From Chelativorans sp. AA-79 (GTDB lineage: Bacteria; Pseudomonadota; Alphaproteobacteria; Rhizobiales; Rhizobiaceae), in NCBI RefSeq assembly GCF_029457495.1, contig NZ_CP120361.1, forward strand, positions 496,001-560,000: a stretch of DNA of 64,000 bases, read 5' to 3'. The notes beneath the pieces were generated by a model that worked only from the letters and a program-made list of their open reading frames with translations, was not told where the DNA came from and searched no databases. Within the stretch, counting starts at the first letter, position 1, and every line of letters starts with the position of its first letter. Positions 1 to 8,539 of the stretch are shown in pieces. The position numbers and the translations under genes were made by a program.

Positions 1-159
1 AAAGGCGCAATCGGCCGGCGCTCCTTCGGAATAGAGCTTCCGCCCCGCGCCGAGGGAGATGGTCTCGGCTCCGAAGGCCAGCAGGCGTAGCTGCTCGCGC
101 GTGAAACCCTCAAAGAGTCTCACGCCGGACAACACGCGGATGTCATCGTCCAGCGCCAT
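1..159 (-). CDS. Cyclic-nucleotide-binding domain protein (3' end outside window)
   Basis: The first 53 residues of a minus-strand gene are present, starting at the ATG at 159; the rest lies beyond the left edge. The segment reads LFEGFTREQLRLLAFGAETI followed by a short turn and KLYSEGAPADCAF. This is the usual beginning of a cNMP-binding (Crp/Fnr-like) fold: a helix, then the first beta strands. It lies 54 nt downstream of the CenR-like response regulator on the same strand, so the two are probably co-transcribed. A DNA-binding domain cannot be assessed from this fragment, so it may be a stand-alone sensory domain or a Crp/Fnr-family regulator. Confidence 0.7.
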   Translation of the reverse strand, partial: MALDDDIRVLSGVRLFEGFTREQLRLLAFGAETISLGAGRKLYSEGAPADCAF

Positions 160-213
160 GGCGGATCCGTCCCCGCGCCCGTTCCCGTGTTATGGTTTTC
201 CCCACCCGCCGGC

Positions 214-897
214 TCAGGGAACGAGCTTGTATCCGCCGCTTTCTGTCACAAGAATCTCGGCTTTGGAAGGATCGCGCTCGATCTTTTGGCGCAAACGGTA
301 GACGTGGGTCTCCAGCGTGTGCGTCGTCACGCCGGAATTGTAGCCCCACACCTCTTCGAGAAGGACGTCCCGCGTGACCACCTTCTGCTCGGCGCGATAG
401 AGATATCTGATGATCGCCGCCTCCTTCTCCGTCAGACGGATCTTGCTGCCGCGCTGGTCGATCAGCAGCTTCTGGCTGGGCTTGAACGTATACGGCCCCA
501 CCGTGAAGCTGGCATCCTCACTCTGCTCGTGCTGGCGCATCTGCGCGCGGATGCGCGCGAGCAGGACGGCGAAGCGGAAAGGCTTCGTCACATAGTCGTT
601 GGCGCCGGCCTCAAGCCCCAGGATGGTGTCGGAATCGGTGTCCTGCGCCGTCAGCATGATGATCGGGGCGCGATAGCCTCCCTTGCGCAGGAGCTTCACG
701 GCCTCGCGCCCGTCCATGTCGGGCAGGCCCACATCCATGATGGTGAGATCCACCATGGCATTGCGCGTGGCCTGGATCCCCTTGGTCGCCGTGGCTTCCT
801 CGATGAGGTCGAATTCCTCGTAGAGAGCCAGCTGCTCGACCAGGGTGGAGCGCAGGTCATCGTCGTCGTCGACGATCAGGATGGTGCGTGGCGTCAT
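214..897 (-). CDS. cenR: OmpR/PhoB-family response regulator, CenR-like
   Basis: A 227-residue two-domain response regulator. The receiver domain (about 1-120) has the acidic pocket DDDDD at 10-14, phosphoacceptor D55 in LTIMDVGLPDMDG, T83 and K105 (YVTKPF). A winged-helix DNA-binding domain fills about 130-227 (TLETHVYRLRQKIERD near the end). The segment GLEAGANDYVTKPFRFAVLL followed by LARIRAQMRQHEQSED resembles alphaproteobacterial CenR, which with the kinase CenK controls cell-envelope functions and is essential in Caulobacter. The gene diverges from an L,D-transpeptidase 84 bp away, which fits an envelope role. No partner kinase is in view. The family is certain; the CenR orthology is from memory. 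Confidence 0.85.
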   Translation of the reverse strand: MTPRTILIVDDDDDLRSTLVEQLALYEEFDLIEEATATKGIQATRNAMVDLTIMDVGLPDMDGREAVKLLRKGGYRAPIIMLTAQDTDSDTILGLEAGANDYVTKPFRFAVLLARIRAQMRQHEQSEDASFTVGPYTFKPSQKLLIDQRGSKIRLTEKEAAIIRYLYRAEQKVVTRDVLLEEVWGYNSGVTTHTLETHVYRLRQKIERDPSKAEILVTESGGYKLVP

Positions 898-981
898 TTT
901 CGATCCATCAATTTTTCGCCAGATGGCGTTGACCAGCCCCCTGCTTGGCAGAACGTCCCGTTTATGTGCAATAAGCCGACT

Positions 982-1596
982 ATGAAAGCCCGTCGTGATT
1001 CTTTGTTGAACAAATCAATTATACGCCAGAAAAAGCGGCAAGGCACGCCGGCTTCCGACAGACGCCCCAAAGCTCCGGTTCTCAAGGTTAGCACACGCCC
1101 CGGTGACCGGAGCCGGGGCCTCCTCGCTATTGGCGGGCTGGTCTTCGCCTGCGCGCTCGGGCGCTCGGGAGTAAGCGCCTTCAAGCGCGAGGGCGACGGG
1201 GCGACGCCGCTCGCCACGATGCGTCCGCAGAGAATCTATTTCCGCCCCGACCGGCGGTCGGGCGGCATCGGACCTGCCCGTCTTCCCGTCCTGCCCATCC
1301 GGCCCGATCTCGGGTGGTGCGACGCGCCCTGCAACGCCAATTACAATCGGCCGGTGCGCCTGCCCATCGCGGCGAGCCATGAGAGGATGCTGCGGCAGGA
1401 CAGGCTCTATGACGTCTGCGTGGTGCTCGACTGGAACATCCGGCCGCGCAAGCGCGGCGCCGGCAGCGCCATCTTCCTGCATATCGCGCGGGAAGGCATG
1501 ATGCCCACCGAGGGCTGTATCGCCGTGAGCCCACGTGACATGGCCCGACTCCTGCGGTTCCTGTCCCGCCGGACGCGCATCGCCGTCCTTTCCTGA
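982..1596 (+). CDS. L,D-transpeptidase (YkuD) family protein
   Basis: About 204 residues. The YkuD catalytic signature is clear near the C-terminus: SAIFLHIAREGMMPTEGCIA, with H167 and nucleophile C179, followed by SPRDM. Members cross-link peptidoglycan 3-3 or attach proteins to it. Upstream conserved blocks are CALGRSGV, KREGDGATPLATM and IRPDLGWCDAP. The start is uncertain. ATG 982 has no good ribosome site, a TTG lies a few codons later, and homologues I remember begin near residue 33 (VLKVSTRPGDRSRG). No classic signal peptide is visible, which is common in this small rhizobial subfamily. It is divergent from cenR. Confidence 0.85.
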   Translation: MKARRDSLLNKSIIRQKKRQGTPASDRRPKAPVLKVSTRPGDRSRGLLAIGGLVFACALGRSGVSAFKREGDGATPLATMRPQRIYFRPDRRSGGIGPARLPVLPIRPDLGWCDAPCNANYNRPVRLPIAASHERMLRQDRLYDVCVVLDWNIRPRKRGAGSAIFLHIAREGMMPTEGCIAVSPRDMARLLRFLSRRTRIAVLS

Positions 1597-1643
1597 AGAA
1601 TGTCCCCGGCCTGTTGCCAGGGCCGCAAACACCCGCAGCCTCG

Positions 1644-2144
1644 CTATTTGCAGCTCTGGATGGAATCGAGGGCGGCAGTGAGCCCGAGCAGAGAGAAGGT
1701 GTAGTTCGTGTTGTTGCCGCGGCGCGAGGTGGCGGAAATGCGCATATCCGATCCCGCCTTCATGGCGGCGATGAGTTGCGGCTCTTCGGCCGCGTTCTCC
1801 ATCCAGGCCGACTTGCCCTGGGTGAACATGGTAAAGGACCTGCTGCCCACCGAGACGGTGACCTTGGAGCCTTCCCGCAGATCGTAGCCGGCGATGAATT
1901 GCGGCTCGAAAGCCACGTTCTGACCCGGCTTCTGGCTGACGAAGAAGAAGATGTCGCCGTGATCGAGGCTGGAGGGCTCCTTCTGCTTCGGCACGCTCAT
2001 GACATAGCAGACCTTGCCGCTCCCCGACTGATAACTGTAGGTGCCCCAGTCACGATGCTGGCCGACGGCGGTTGCCTGCGCGAAAGCCGGCCCCGCGGCC
2101 AGGATCGTGCAAAGCATGAAGAGGGACGAGAGAAATCCACGCAT
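1644..2144 (-). CDS. Invasion-associated locus B (IalB) family secreted protein
   Basis: A 166-residue protein with an N-terminal signal peptide (hydrophobic FLSSLFMLCTILAAGPAFA, cleavage near AFA-QA), so probably periplasmic or exported. The mature part matches the IalB pattern: a W-x-Y strand, GKVCYVMS with a cysteine, DIFFFVSQKP, FIAGYDLREGSKVTV and a C-terminal LDSIQSCK supplying a second cysteine, probably disulfide-bonded to the first. IalB was named in Bartonella for erythrocyte invasion, but most rhizobial relatives have no known role. The ATG at 2144 is preferred over upstream codons because it is preceded by TAAGGA and leads directly into the signal peptide. Confidence 0.85.
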   Translation of the reverse strand: MRGFLSSLFMLCTILAAGPAFAQATAVGQHRDWGTYSYQSGSGKVCYVMSVPKQKEPSSLDHGDIFFFVSQKPGQNVAFEPQFIAGYDLREGSKVTVSVGSRSFTMFTQGKSAWMENAAEEPQLIAAMKAGSDMRISATSRRGNNTNYTFSLLGLTAALDSIQSCK

Positions 2145-2433
2145 TGTCCTTACCGTATCTTTGCCTGCCAAATGCTACCCCTGAGCGATCAGGCGCCTGG
2201 GCCTGATTGCTCCATTTTTATTGAATTTGGGTTACCAAAAGATAATCCGCCCAAAGTTTCCTCGCCTCAGGCATCGCTTCTCGTTCGGCAGCCGGCACAA
2301 CGAAGAGGCACGATGAACGGCTTTTCAAACCCCAGTCCGAGGTTGAATCGGAGGAAGAAGGCAAGAATTTGACCCACCCGGAAGTAAAAGTGGAGCGTTC
2401 CCGTCCGGATGTGATCGGGCGAGACAGCCCGTG

Positions 2434-2805
2434 CTAATCCACATCCGCGAGCGCACGCCGGGCGGCCAGGCGATGCGCCGGTGTGATATGGGCACGGATG
2501 GCGCTGAGTGCGGCGGCAAGCACCGCCACGTCGTCGGTGAACCCGAAGACGGCCAAGAAATCCGGAACGACATCGAGCGGCAGGACGAAGTAGAAGAGAG
2601 CGGCGATGAGCACGCCGCGAACGCGCGTCGGCGTGTTGCTGTCCAGCGCGCAATAATAACCCGCCACCACATCCTCCATGAAGGGCACCTGGCGGGCGGC
2701 TTTCTTCACCGTGCGCCAGAATCTCCGCTTCACGGCCTTCTCGCGGCGGCTGTTTTCCTCGGGCCTGACCGGAGCCAGGATTTCGCCGATCTTCACATCA
2801 TCCAT
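2434..2805 (-). CDS. YkvA (DUF1232) family small membrane protein
   Basis: A 123-residue protein. A basic N-terminal region (RREKAVKRRFWRTVKKAARQ) precedes the DUF1232 core VRGVLIAALFYFVLPLDVVP and DFLAVFGFTDDVAVLAAALS, a hydrophobic hairpin with the diagnostic PLDVVPDF motif. The family function is unknown. The ATG at 2805 is chosen because GAGGAG lies about 8 nt upstream and the residues before it are not family-like. It is followed on the same strand by nothing closer than the ialB-type gene almost 300 bp away. Confidence 0.88.
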   Translation of the reverse strand: MDDVKIGEILAPVRPEENSRREKAVKRRFWRTVKKAARQVPFMEDVVAGYYCALDSNTPTRVRGVLIAALFYFVLPLDVVPDFLAVFGFTDDVAVLAAALSAIRAHITPAHRLAARRALADVD

Positions 2806-2872
2806 CCAGATCACTCCTCGCGGGTGGATGTGGGGAGGGGTTCCCGCGAATGCAATGTCGCCGCTGCGTGGC

Positions 2873-3172
2873 TCACCCGCCTGCATAGGCGTTCATTTTC
2901 CGCGCCAGCTTGAAGTCGAGCTCCGTCAGCCCTCCGGCATCATGGGTGCTAAGGGTGACGTCGACCGTCTTGTAGACGTTCGACCAATCGGGATGGTGGT
3001 CGAGTTTTTCCGCCGCCAGCGCCACCCGCGACATGAAGCCGAAAGCCTCGTTGAAATTGGCGAAGGTGAAGCGGCGACGGATCGCGTCTCCTTCCGCGGC
3101 AAGCTCCCAGCCTTCGAGACCGGCGAGCGCTTCCTCCGCCTCCCTCCTGTCGAGCTTCTGTCTTGCCATCAT
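2873..3172 (-). CDS. phhB: 4a-hydroxytetrahydrobiopterin dehydratase (pterin carbinolamine dehydratase)
   Basis: About 99 residues, the normal length for the family. Conserved blocks are [32 protein letters not shown] and [20 protein letters not shown], where the HHP-x-W segment holds the catalytic histidines. The enzyme dehydrates 4a-carbinolamine pterin to regenerate quinonoid dihydropterin for aromatic amino-acid hydroxylases. No hydroxylase gene is in the window. Two adjacent ATGs (3172 and 3169) follow GGAGG, and the second has the better spacing. It is divergent from the phosphatase gene, with starts about 40 bp apart. Confidence 0.92.
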   Translation of the reverse strand: MMARQKLDRREAEEALAGLEGWELAAEGDAIRRRFTFANFNEAFGFMSRVALAAEKLDHHPDWSNVYKTVDVTLSTHDAGGLTELDFKLARKMNAYAGG

Positions 3173-3213
3173 GGTCCTCCGTGCTATCGCATACAGAGGA
3201 TAACGCACGAGCC

Positions 3214-3735
3214 ATGACCGAACAGCCCCGCACCGCCATTCTTTTCGTCTGCCTCGGGAACATCTGCCGCTCGCCGCTGGCGGAAGGCATCTTCCGGTCC
3301 GTCGTGGCCGAGAGGGGGCTCGAGGACCGATTCGAGATCGATTCGGCGGCACTCGGCGACTGGCATGTGGGCCATGCGCCCGATCCGCGCTCGGTCGCCG
3401 TGGCGCGGCGCTACGACATCGACATTTCCAGCCAAAGGGGGCGGCAGGTCGGCCCGGCCGACTTCGCGCGCTTCGACCTCATCTTCGGCATGGACCGGGA
3501 GAATGTCCGGCGGCTGTGTCGCATCGCCCCGCCGGAAGCGCGCAAGCGCATTCATCTCTTCCTCGATTATGCGCTCGGCCGTAAGGAGGAGGTGCCGGAT
3601 CCCTATTACGAAGGGGAAGACAGCTTCGCGGCGATCTACTGGACGATCCGCGAAGCTTCCGAGGCGCTCGCCGCCAGATTGGCGGAACGACCGGGCTCGG
3701 CACGCAGGAGCGGCCAGGCCTCTTCGATCACATAG
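3214..3735 (+). CDS. Low-molecular-weight protein-tyrosine phosphatase
   Basis: A 173-residue protein. The P-loop CLGNICRS is at 13-20 (nucleophile C13, R19, S20) and the general-acid loop DPYYEG lies late in the sequence, together diagnostic of LMW phosphatases. Substrates in alphaproteobacteria are largely unknown; some relatives act on exopolysaccharide kinases, but no such kinase is nearby. ATG 3214 follows AGAGGA at 13 nt. The last 100 nt overlap the convergent thpR gene, so the two transcripts are complementary at their 3' ends. Confidence 0.93.
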   Translation: MTEQPRTAILFVCLGNICRSPLAEGIFRSVVAERGLEDRFEIDSAALGDWHVGHAPDPRSVAVARRYDIDISSQRGRQVGPADFARFDLIFGMDRENVRRLCRIAPPEARKRIHLFLDYALGRKEEVPDPYYEGEDSFAAIYWTIREASEALAARLAERPGSARRSGQASSIT

Positions 3736-4235
3736 GGGCCGCCGCCCACCGATTCACGCGAGGACATCAGCACGAACCGCCCCACCCGGAAGGGGGTTGC
3801 GGCGAAGTTGCCACGGGCGGAAAGATAGGCCGCCACATCGTGCGGGGACGCGTTCTTCAGCCGTGCCAGCGTGACGTGGGGCGTGAATTTGCGCGGATCG
3901 GCCGGCAGGCCCAGCCGCTGGCAGATGCGCTCGATCTCCCCCTGAAGCGCCTGGAGATCGGGCGAGGCCGCGACACCGGCCCATACCGCGTGCGGCTTCT
4001 TCTGGCCGAACGCACCGACGCCCGAGAGCGTAAGCTGGAAGGAGGGACGACGCACCCGGTCGAGTGCGTTGGCGATCTCGTCCGCCACATGGCCTTCGAT
4101 ATCGCCGATGAACCGCAATGTCAGATGATAGTTCTCGACATCGACCCAGCGTGCTCCCGGCAGGCCGCCGCGTAAGAGCGAGAGTGACAGGGCCGCGTCG
4201 CGCGGAATCTCGAGGGCGGTGAAAAGTCGCGGCAT
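3636..4235 (-). CDS. thpR: RNA 2',3'-cyclic phosphodiesterase
   Basis: A 199-residue 2H-phosphoesterase. The two catalytic H-x-T motifs are HLTL (H37) and HVTL (H120), spaced as in the LigT/ThpR family, which opens 2',3'-cyclic phosphates on RNA ends and was first described as a reversible tRNA-half ligase. The conserved fold ends near VIEEAWPLL. The remaining 20 or so residues ([18 protein letters not shown]...) are non-conserved in appearance and coincide with the overlap with the convergent phosphatase gene, so they may be a read-through extension. Confidence 0.92.
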   Translation of the reverse strand: MPRLFTALEIPRDAALSLSLLRGGLPGARWVDVENYHLTLRFIGDIEGHVADEIANALDRVRRPSFQLTLSGVGAFGQKKPHAVWAGVAASPDLQALQGEIERICQRLGLPADPRKFTPHVTLARLKNASPHDVAAYLSARGNFAATPFRVGRFVLMSSRESVGGGPYVIEEAWPLLRAEPGRSANLAASASEASRIVQ

Positions 4236-4316
4236 GGCAACCTCCTCGATTCGCTACATCAGTTGCAGCGAATCATCGATTGAGTCCCGGGGCAAGCGGT
4301 TTCTCCCACTCTCCCC

Positions 4317-4997
4317 CTACATGTTCGGCCTTTGCTCCCGGATGAGCTTTTGCACCTCGGGCAGAACGTTCTGCACCATGCGATCGATCCCGGCCGCGTT
4401 CGGATGCATTCCATCCGCGAGTTGCAGCGAGGCGTTTCCGGCGACGCCTTCGAGGAAAAAAGGGACGAGCGGGAGGTCGTACTTTTCGGCAAGGCGCGGA
4501 TAGATGCCGTTGAAGGCCTGCTGATAGTCGGGACCCAGATTGGGAGCCGCATACATGCCGAGCAGCAGGATTCCGATTCCGCGCTCCTGCAGCCGCTCGA
4601 CGATCTCCGACAGGTTCCGTTCGGTGGAGGCGGGATCGAGCCCGCGCAGCATATCGTTGGCGCCGAGCTCCAGGACCACGAGATCGGTGCCGTCGGGCAC
4701 CGACCAGTCGAGCCGCGAGAGGCCGCCGCTGGTCGCATCGCCGGAGACCCCGGCATTTGCGACCGTCACCTCATACCCGCCTTCACGCAGGGCGGCTTCG
4801 AGCCGCTCGGTGAAGCCCTCGTCCGGGGCAAGCTCATAACCGGCCATCAGGCTGTCGCCGAATCCAACGATGCTGAAGGGTTCGGCACGCGCCGGCTGTG
4901 CGGCGGCCACGAGCAGGAAGACGGCGGTCACCGCCGGTAAAATTTTCGCGAGCGGCGAGACAGCACCGAAAAACTTGTCCAAAGAATTGATTGCCAT
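4317..4997 (-). CDS. Periplasmic GDSL-type arylesterase/lysophospholipase (TesA-like)
   Basis: About 226 residues. After a hydrophobic signal sequence (VTAVFLLVAAAQPARA), the SGNH-hydrolase blocks appear in order: GFGDSL with nucleophile S49, NAGVSGDATSGG, LGANDMLRG and DGMHPNAAG with the Asp/His pair. This is E. coli TesA (thioesterase I/lysophospholipase L1) architecture. The gene diverges from an ATPase/permease pair exactly as tesA diverges from ybbA-ybbP in E. coli, which supports the call. ATG 4997 is preferred to the TTG at 5006. Confidence 0.92.
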   Translation of the reverse strand: MAINSLDKFFGAVSPLAKILPAVTAVFLLVAAAQPARAEPFSIVGFGDSLMAGYELAPDEGFTERLEAALREGGYEVTVANAGVSGDATSGGLSRLDWSVPDGTDLVVLELGANDMLRGLDPASTERNLSEIVERLQERGIGILLLGMYAAPNLGPDYQQAFNGIYPRLAEKYDLPLVPFFLEGVAGNASLQLADGMHPNAAGIDRMVQNVLPEVQKLIREQRPNM

Positions 4998-5054
4998 GAA
5001 ACTCAACCCATATCAGCCGGACCCGCGCCCGTGTTTTCTCACATATAGGACGCC

Positions 5055-5756
5055 TTGCCCGTGACCACACCCGTGATCGATCTGAAGGATGTTTCGCTCC
5101 GGCTGGGCGAGGGCGCTTCGTCCGTCCACGTGCTCAAGGGGGTCAGCCTGTCGGTGGAACGTGGCAGATCGACGGCCATCGTCGGTCCGTCCGGCTCCGG
5201 CAAGTCGACGCTCCTGATGGTCATCGCCGGGCTCGAGAAGGTGGACAGCGGCAGCGTGGCCGTTGCCGGAGAACGCATCGACGCGCGCGGCGAGGACGCC
5301 GTCGCGGCCTTCCGCGGCCGGATGATCGGCATCGTCTTCCAGTCCTTCCACCTCATCCCCAACATGACGGCGCTGGAGAACGTGGCCGTGCCGCTTGAGC
5401 TTGCCGGTCATCCCGATCCCTTCGCCATCGCCGTAAGGGAGCTGGAGGCGGTGGGGCTCGGGGAAAGGGTGACGCATTATCCGGGCGAGCTTTCCGGCGG
5501 CGAGCAGCAACGTGTCGCGATCGCCCGCGCTCTGGCGCCGGAGCCCGCGATCATGATCGCCGACGAGCCCACCGGCAATCTCGATCAGGCGACCGGCCGG
5601 CAGATCGCGGACCTGCTCTTCTCGACCGCACGCGAGCGCGGTACGACCCTCGTGCTCGTCACCCACGATCCCGCGCTTGCCGAGCGCTGCGACCGCCAGG
5701 TGGCGATGCGCTCGGGCCGCATCGAGATTCCCGCCGACGCCGTGCCGGCGAGCTGA
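5055..5756 (+). CDS. ABC transporter ATP-binding protein, LolD/YbbA-like
   Basis: A 233-residue nucleotide-binding subunit with Walker [11 protein letters not shown]-loop [10 protein letters not shown], signature [15 protein letters not shown], Walker [13 protein letters not shown] and H-loop VTHD. The [17 protein letters not shown] segment is typical of the MacB/LolD/FtsE group that works with FtsX-type permeases. It starts at TTG 5055 (AGGA 4 nt upstream) or GTG 5061; no ATG is available. The permease follows after 3 nt. The YbbA-YbbP pair has no agreed substrate; extraction of lipids or proteins from the inner membrane is the usual proposal. Confidence 0.93.
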   Translation: MPVTTPVIDLKDVSLRLGEGASSVHVLKGVSLSVERGRSTAIVGPSGSGKSTLLMVIAGLEKVDSGSVAVAGERIDARGEDAVAAFRGRMIGIVFQSFHLIPNMTALENVAVPLELAGHPDPFAIAVRELEAVGLGERVTHYPGELSGGEQQRVAIARALAPEPAIMIADEPTGNLDQATGRQIADLLFSTARERGTTLVLVTHDPALAERCDRQVAMRSGRIEIPADAVPAS

Positions 5757-5759
5757 CCC

Positions 5760-8369
5760 ATGCCTTCGAGGGAAGCAGCCGTCGATGAGAGAGGCGTTTC
5801 CGTAGAGCGCGGCAGGAGGGCGCGCCGGAACGCGGGCCTTGCCCTGGCGCTGCGCTTCGCGTTGCGCGAAATGCGCGGCGGCGTTTCGGGCTTTCTCGTC
5901 TTCCTCGCCTGTATCGCATTGGGCGTTGCGGCCATCGGCGGCGTCAACTCGGTGGCGCGTGCCATCAGCGGCGCGGTCGAAACCCAGGGACAGGAGTTGC
6001 TTGGCGCCGATATTCGCTTCGAACTCAACCAGCGCGAGGCAGACCAGGCAGAGCAGACCTGGCTCTCCTCGCTCGGCCAAGTGGCCGTCAGCGCAAACAT
6101 GCGCTCCATGGCCCGGCTGCCCGACGGTTCCGACCAGGCGCTGGTCGAGGCCAAGGCGGTGGACGAGAGCTATCCGCTCTACGGGGCGCTGGTGACGCAG
6201 CCCACGCTTTCGTACGAGGCGCTCTTCGGGCTCCATGATGGTGCCTACGGCGCGGCGGCTCCCTCGCTCCTCATGGAGCGGCTCGATCTTTCCGTCGGCG
6301 ACCGGCTGATGCTGGGCGGCCAAGCCTTCGAGCTGCGCGCCGAGCTCGTGAGCGAGCCCGACCTGGTGTCGGAAAGCTTCGGCTTCGCACCGCGGCTGAT
6401 GGTATCGCTCGGCGGGCTCGAAGCCTCCGGCCTCATCCAGCCCGGCAGCCTGGTCGAGCATGCCTACAAGATCCGCCTGGAGGGCGGGGCGAGCGAGGAG
6501 GAACTGGGGGCGCTGCGGGACGAGGCCGCGGAGCGCTTTCCGAATGCGGGCTGGAGCATCCGCACGCGGCTTAATGCCGCACCAGCCCTTTCCTCCAATA
6601 TCGAGCGCTTCTCCCAGTTCCTGACGCTTGTCGGGCTCACGGCGCTGCTGGTGGGCGGCGTGGGCGTGGCGAATGCCGTGCGCGCCTATCTCGACGGAAA
6701 GCGCGCGGTCATCGCCACCTTCAAGAGCCTCGGCGCTTCCGGCGGGTTCGTGGTGACGATCTATCTTATCCAGATCCTGCTCATCGCGCTGATCGGGATC
6801 GCCGCCGGACTTGTCCTTGCGGCGCTGATGCCTTTCGCGGCAAGCGCCATGCTGGCTTCGGTGCTGCCGGTACCGGCCGAGGGAGGCATTTATCCGGGAG
6901 CGCTCGGACTTGCCGCGCTCTTCGGCCTCTTGACCACCCTCGTTTTCGCGCTCCTTCCGCTCGGCCGGGCACGCGACGTGCCGGCGACGGCGCTTTTCCG
7001 CGAGATGGGCATCGATGCCAAGGGCTGGCCGAGGCCCTTCTATCTCGGCGCGGCGGGCATGATAGCCGCGGGGCTTGCGCTGCTCGCGATCCTCAATTCC
7101 GAGGAGCGGGACATCGCCGCAATCTTTGTCGGCGCCGCGATTGCCGCCTTTCTGGTGCTGAGGGGCGTTGGCTCGGCCGTGCAAGCGCTCGCCCGCCGCG
7201 CGCCGCGCGTGCGCTCCACCGCGCTCAGGCTCGCCATCGGCAACATCCACCGCCCCGGCGCACTCACGCCCTCCGTGGTGCTTTCGCTCGGTCTCGGGCT
7301 GACGCTGCTCGCCACCCTGGCGCTGATCGACGGCAATCTGCGGCGGCAGATTTCCAGCAACCTGCCCGAGATCGCCCCGAATTTCTTCTTCGTGGATATC
7401 CAGCCGAACGAGGTCGAGCCCTTCACGCGGCTGGTGGAGAGCCTGGCGCCTTCCAGTCGCTTGGCGCGCGTGCCCATGCTGCGCGGCCGAATCACGGCCC
7501 TCAACGAGGTGGACACAAGCAATATCAAGCCCCCGCCGGAAGGCGCATGGGTGCTGCGCGGCGACCGCGGCATCACCTATTCGGACACGAAACCCGAGAA
7601 CGCCACGCTGACGGAAGGCGCGTGGTGGCCGCAGGATTACGACGGCGAGCCGCTGGTCTCCTTCACGGCGGACGAGGGGCGGGAACTCGGGCTGAAGCTC
7701 GGCGACACGATCACGGTCAACGTGCTCGGCCGCAGCATCACCGCGCGCATCGCGAGCTTCCGGCAAGTGGAGTGGGAAACGCTTTCCATGAACTTCGTCA
7801 TGATCTTCACGCCCAACACCTTCGCTGGGGCACCGCATGCCTGGCTCGCCACGTTGACGGACGCGAGCGCCAACGACGCCGACGACGCGCGCCTTCTCAA
7901 CGCGGTCACCCGCAGCTTTCCAACCATTACCACGGTCCGGGTGAAGGACGCACTCGAGGTGGTGAACCGGCTCGTGGGGCAGCTCGCGACTGCGATCCGC
8001 GCCGCGGCGGCGGTGGCGCTCGTCGCCTCGGTGCTCGTACTCTCCGGCGCCCTGGCGGCGGGCAACCGCGCCCGGATTCACGACGCCGTGGTGCTGAAGA
8101 CGCTGGGCGCCACGCGCCGAACGCTGATCAAGGCATTCGCCCTCGAATATCTCCTCATCGGGCTCGCCACGGCAGTCTTCGCGCTGGCGGCGGGCGGGAT
8201 CGCCGGCTGGTACGTCGTGTCGCAGATCATGAATCTGCCCTGGACCTTCCTGCCCGAGGTGGCCCTATCGACGGTGCTGATCGCGCTCGTCCTCACGGTT
8301 GGCTTCGGCCTCGTCGGCACCTGGCGCGTGCTCGGCCACAAGGCCGCGCCCGTTCTGCGGAATCTGTAG
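5760..8369 (+). CDS. FtsX-like ABC transporter permease, YbbP-like
   Basis: An 869-residue membrane protein in the large two-module FtsX/MacB class. One transmembrane helix near residues 40-65 (FLVFLACIALGVAAIGGVNS) is followed by a long periplasmic domain and helices around 285-400. A central helix pair and a second periplasmic domain follow, then a final helix group around 745-865. That is the YbbP layout rather than the four-helix LolC/E layout. It is translationally coupled to the ATPase. The opposite-strand open frame of about 1,000 codons here is a GC artefact. Confidence 0.92.
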   Translation: MPSREAAVDERGVSVERGRRARRNAGLALALRFALREMRGGVSGFLVFLACIALGVAAIGGVNSVARAISGAVETQGQELLGADIRFELNQREADQAEQTWLSSLGQVAVSANMRSMARLPDGSDQALVEAKAVDESYPLYGALVTQPTLSYEALFGLHDGAYGAAAPSLLMERLDLSVGDRLMLGGQAFELRAELVSEPDLVSESFGFAPRLMVSLGGLEASGLIQPGSLVEHAYKIRLEGGASEEELGALRDEAAERFPNAGWSIRTRLNAAPALSSNIERFSQFLTLVGLTALLVGGVGVANAVRAYLDGKRAVIATFKSLGASGGFVVTIYLIQILLIALIGIAAGLVLAALMPFAASAMLASVLPVPAEGGIYPGALGLAALFGLLTTLVFALLPLGRARDVPATALFREMGIDAKGWPRPFYLGAAGMIAAGLALLAILNSEERDIAAIFVGAAIAAFLVLRGVGSAVQALARRAPRVRSTALRLAIGNIHRPGALTPSVVLSLGLGLTLLATLALIDGNLRRQISSNLPEIAPNFFFVDIQPNEVEPFTRLVESLAPSSRLARVPMLRGRITALNEVDTSNIKPPPEGAWVLRGDRGITYSDTKPENATLTEGAWWPQDYDGEPLVSFTADEGRELGLKLGDTITVNVLGRSITARIASFRQVEWETLSMNFVMIFTPNTFAGAPHAWLATLTDASANDADDARLLNAVTRSFPTITTVRVKDALEVVNRLVGQLATAIRAAAAVALVASVLVLSGALAAGNRARIHDAVVLKTLGATRRTLIKAFALEYLLIGLATAVFALAAGGIAGWYVVSQIMNLPWTFLPEVALSTVLIALVLTVGFGLVGTWRVLGHKAAPVLRNL

Positions 8370-8464
8370 GAGCGGGCGCATTCCATTTCCGCTGCTCGGA
8401 CACGTTCTTTTGCACCAGGGTGGGGCTTGCTCTTGGCACAAACAAACATCATATTTGCAGCACG

Positions 8465-8520
8465 CATGCTGGACTCCCGCCAGCGGCGAGCGGCCACGTG
8501 GCCGACACCCGACGGGAGAG
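8465..8520 (+). ncRNA. Structured 5' leader, probable ybhL RNA motif
   Basis: The leader of the BI-1/YccA (ybhL-type) gene holds a compact two-stem structure. The outer arms are CTCCCG (8474-8479) and CGGGAG (8513-8518). The inner arms are CGGCCA (8491-8496) and TGGCCG (8499-8504). Purine-rich internal loops (CAGCGGCGAG and ACACCCGA) separate them. A conserved 'ybhL' motif upstream of this gene family in Rhizobiales was described by comparative genomics, and the position and the CTCCCG...CGACGGGAG framing fit it. Its ligand or function is unknown. The identification is from memory and should be tested against the Rfam model. Confidence 0.65.
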
Positions 8521-8539
8521 TAGCGAGAAAGAGGAACAA

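Noticed and set aside
5013..8081. 1,022-codon open frame opposite the ABC ATPase/permease pair
   Set aside because: Antisense artefact crossing a gene boundary; both sense genes have clear motifs.
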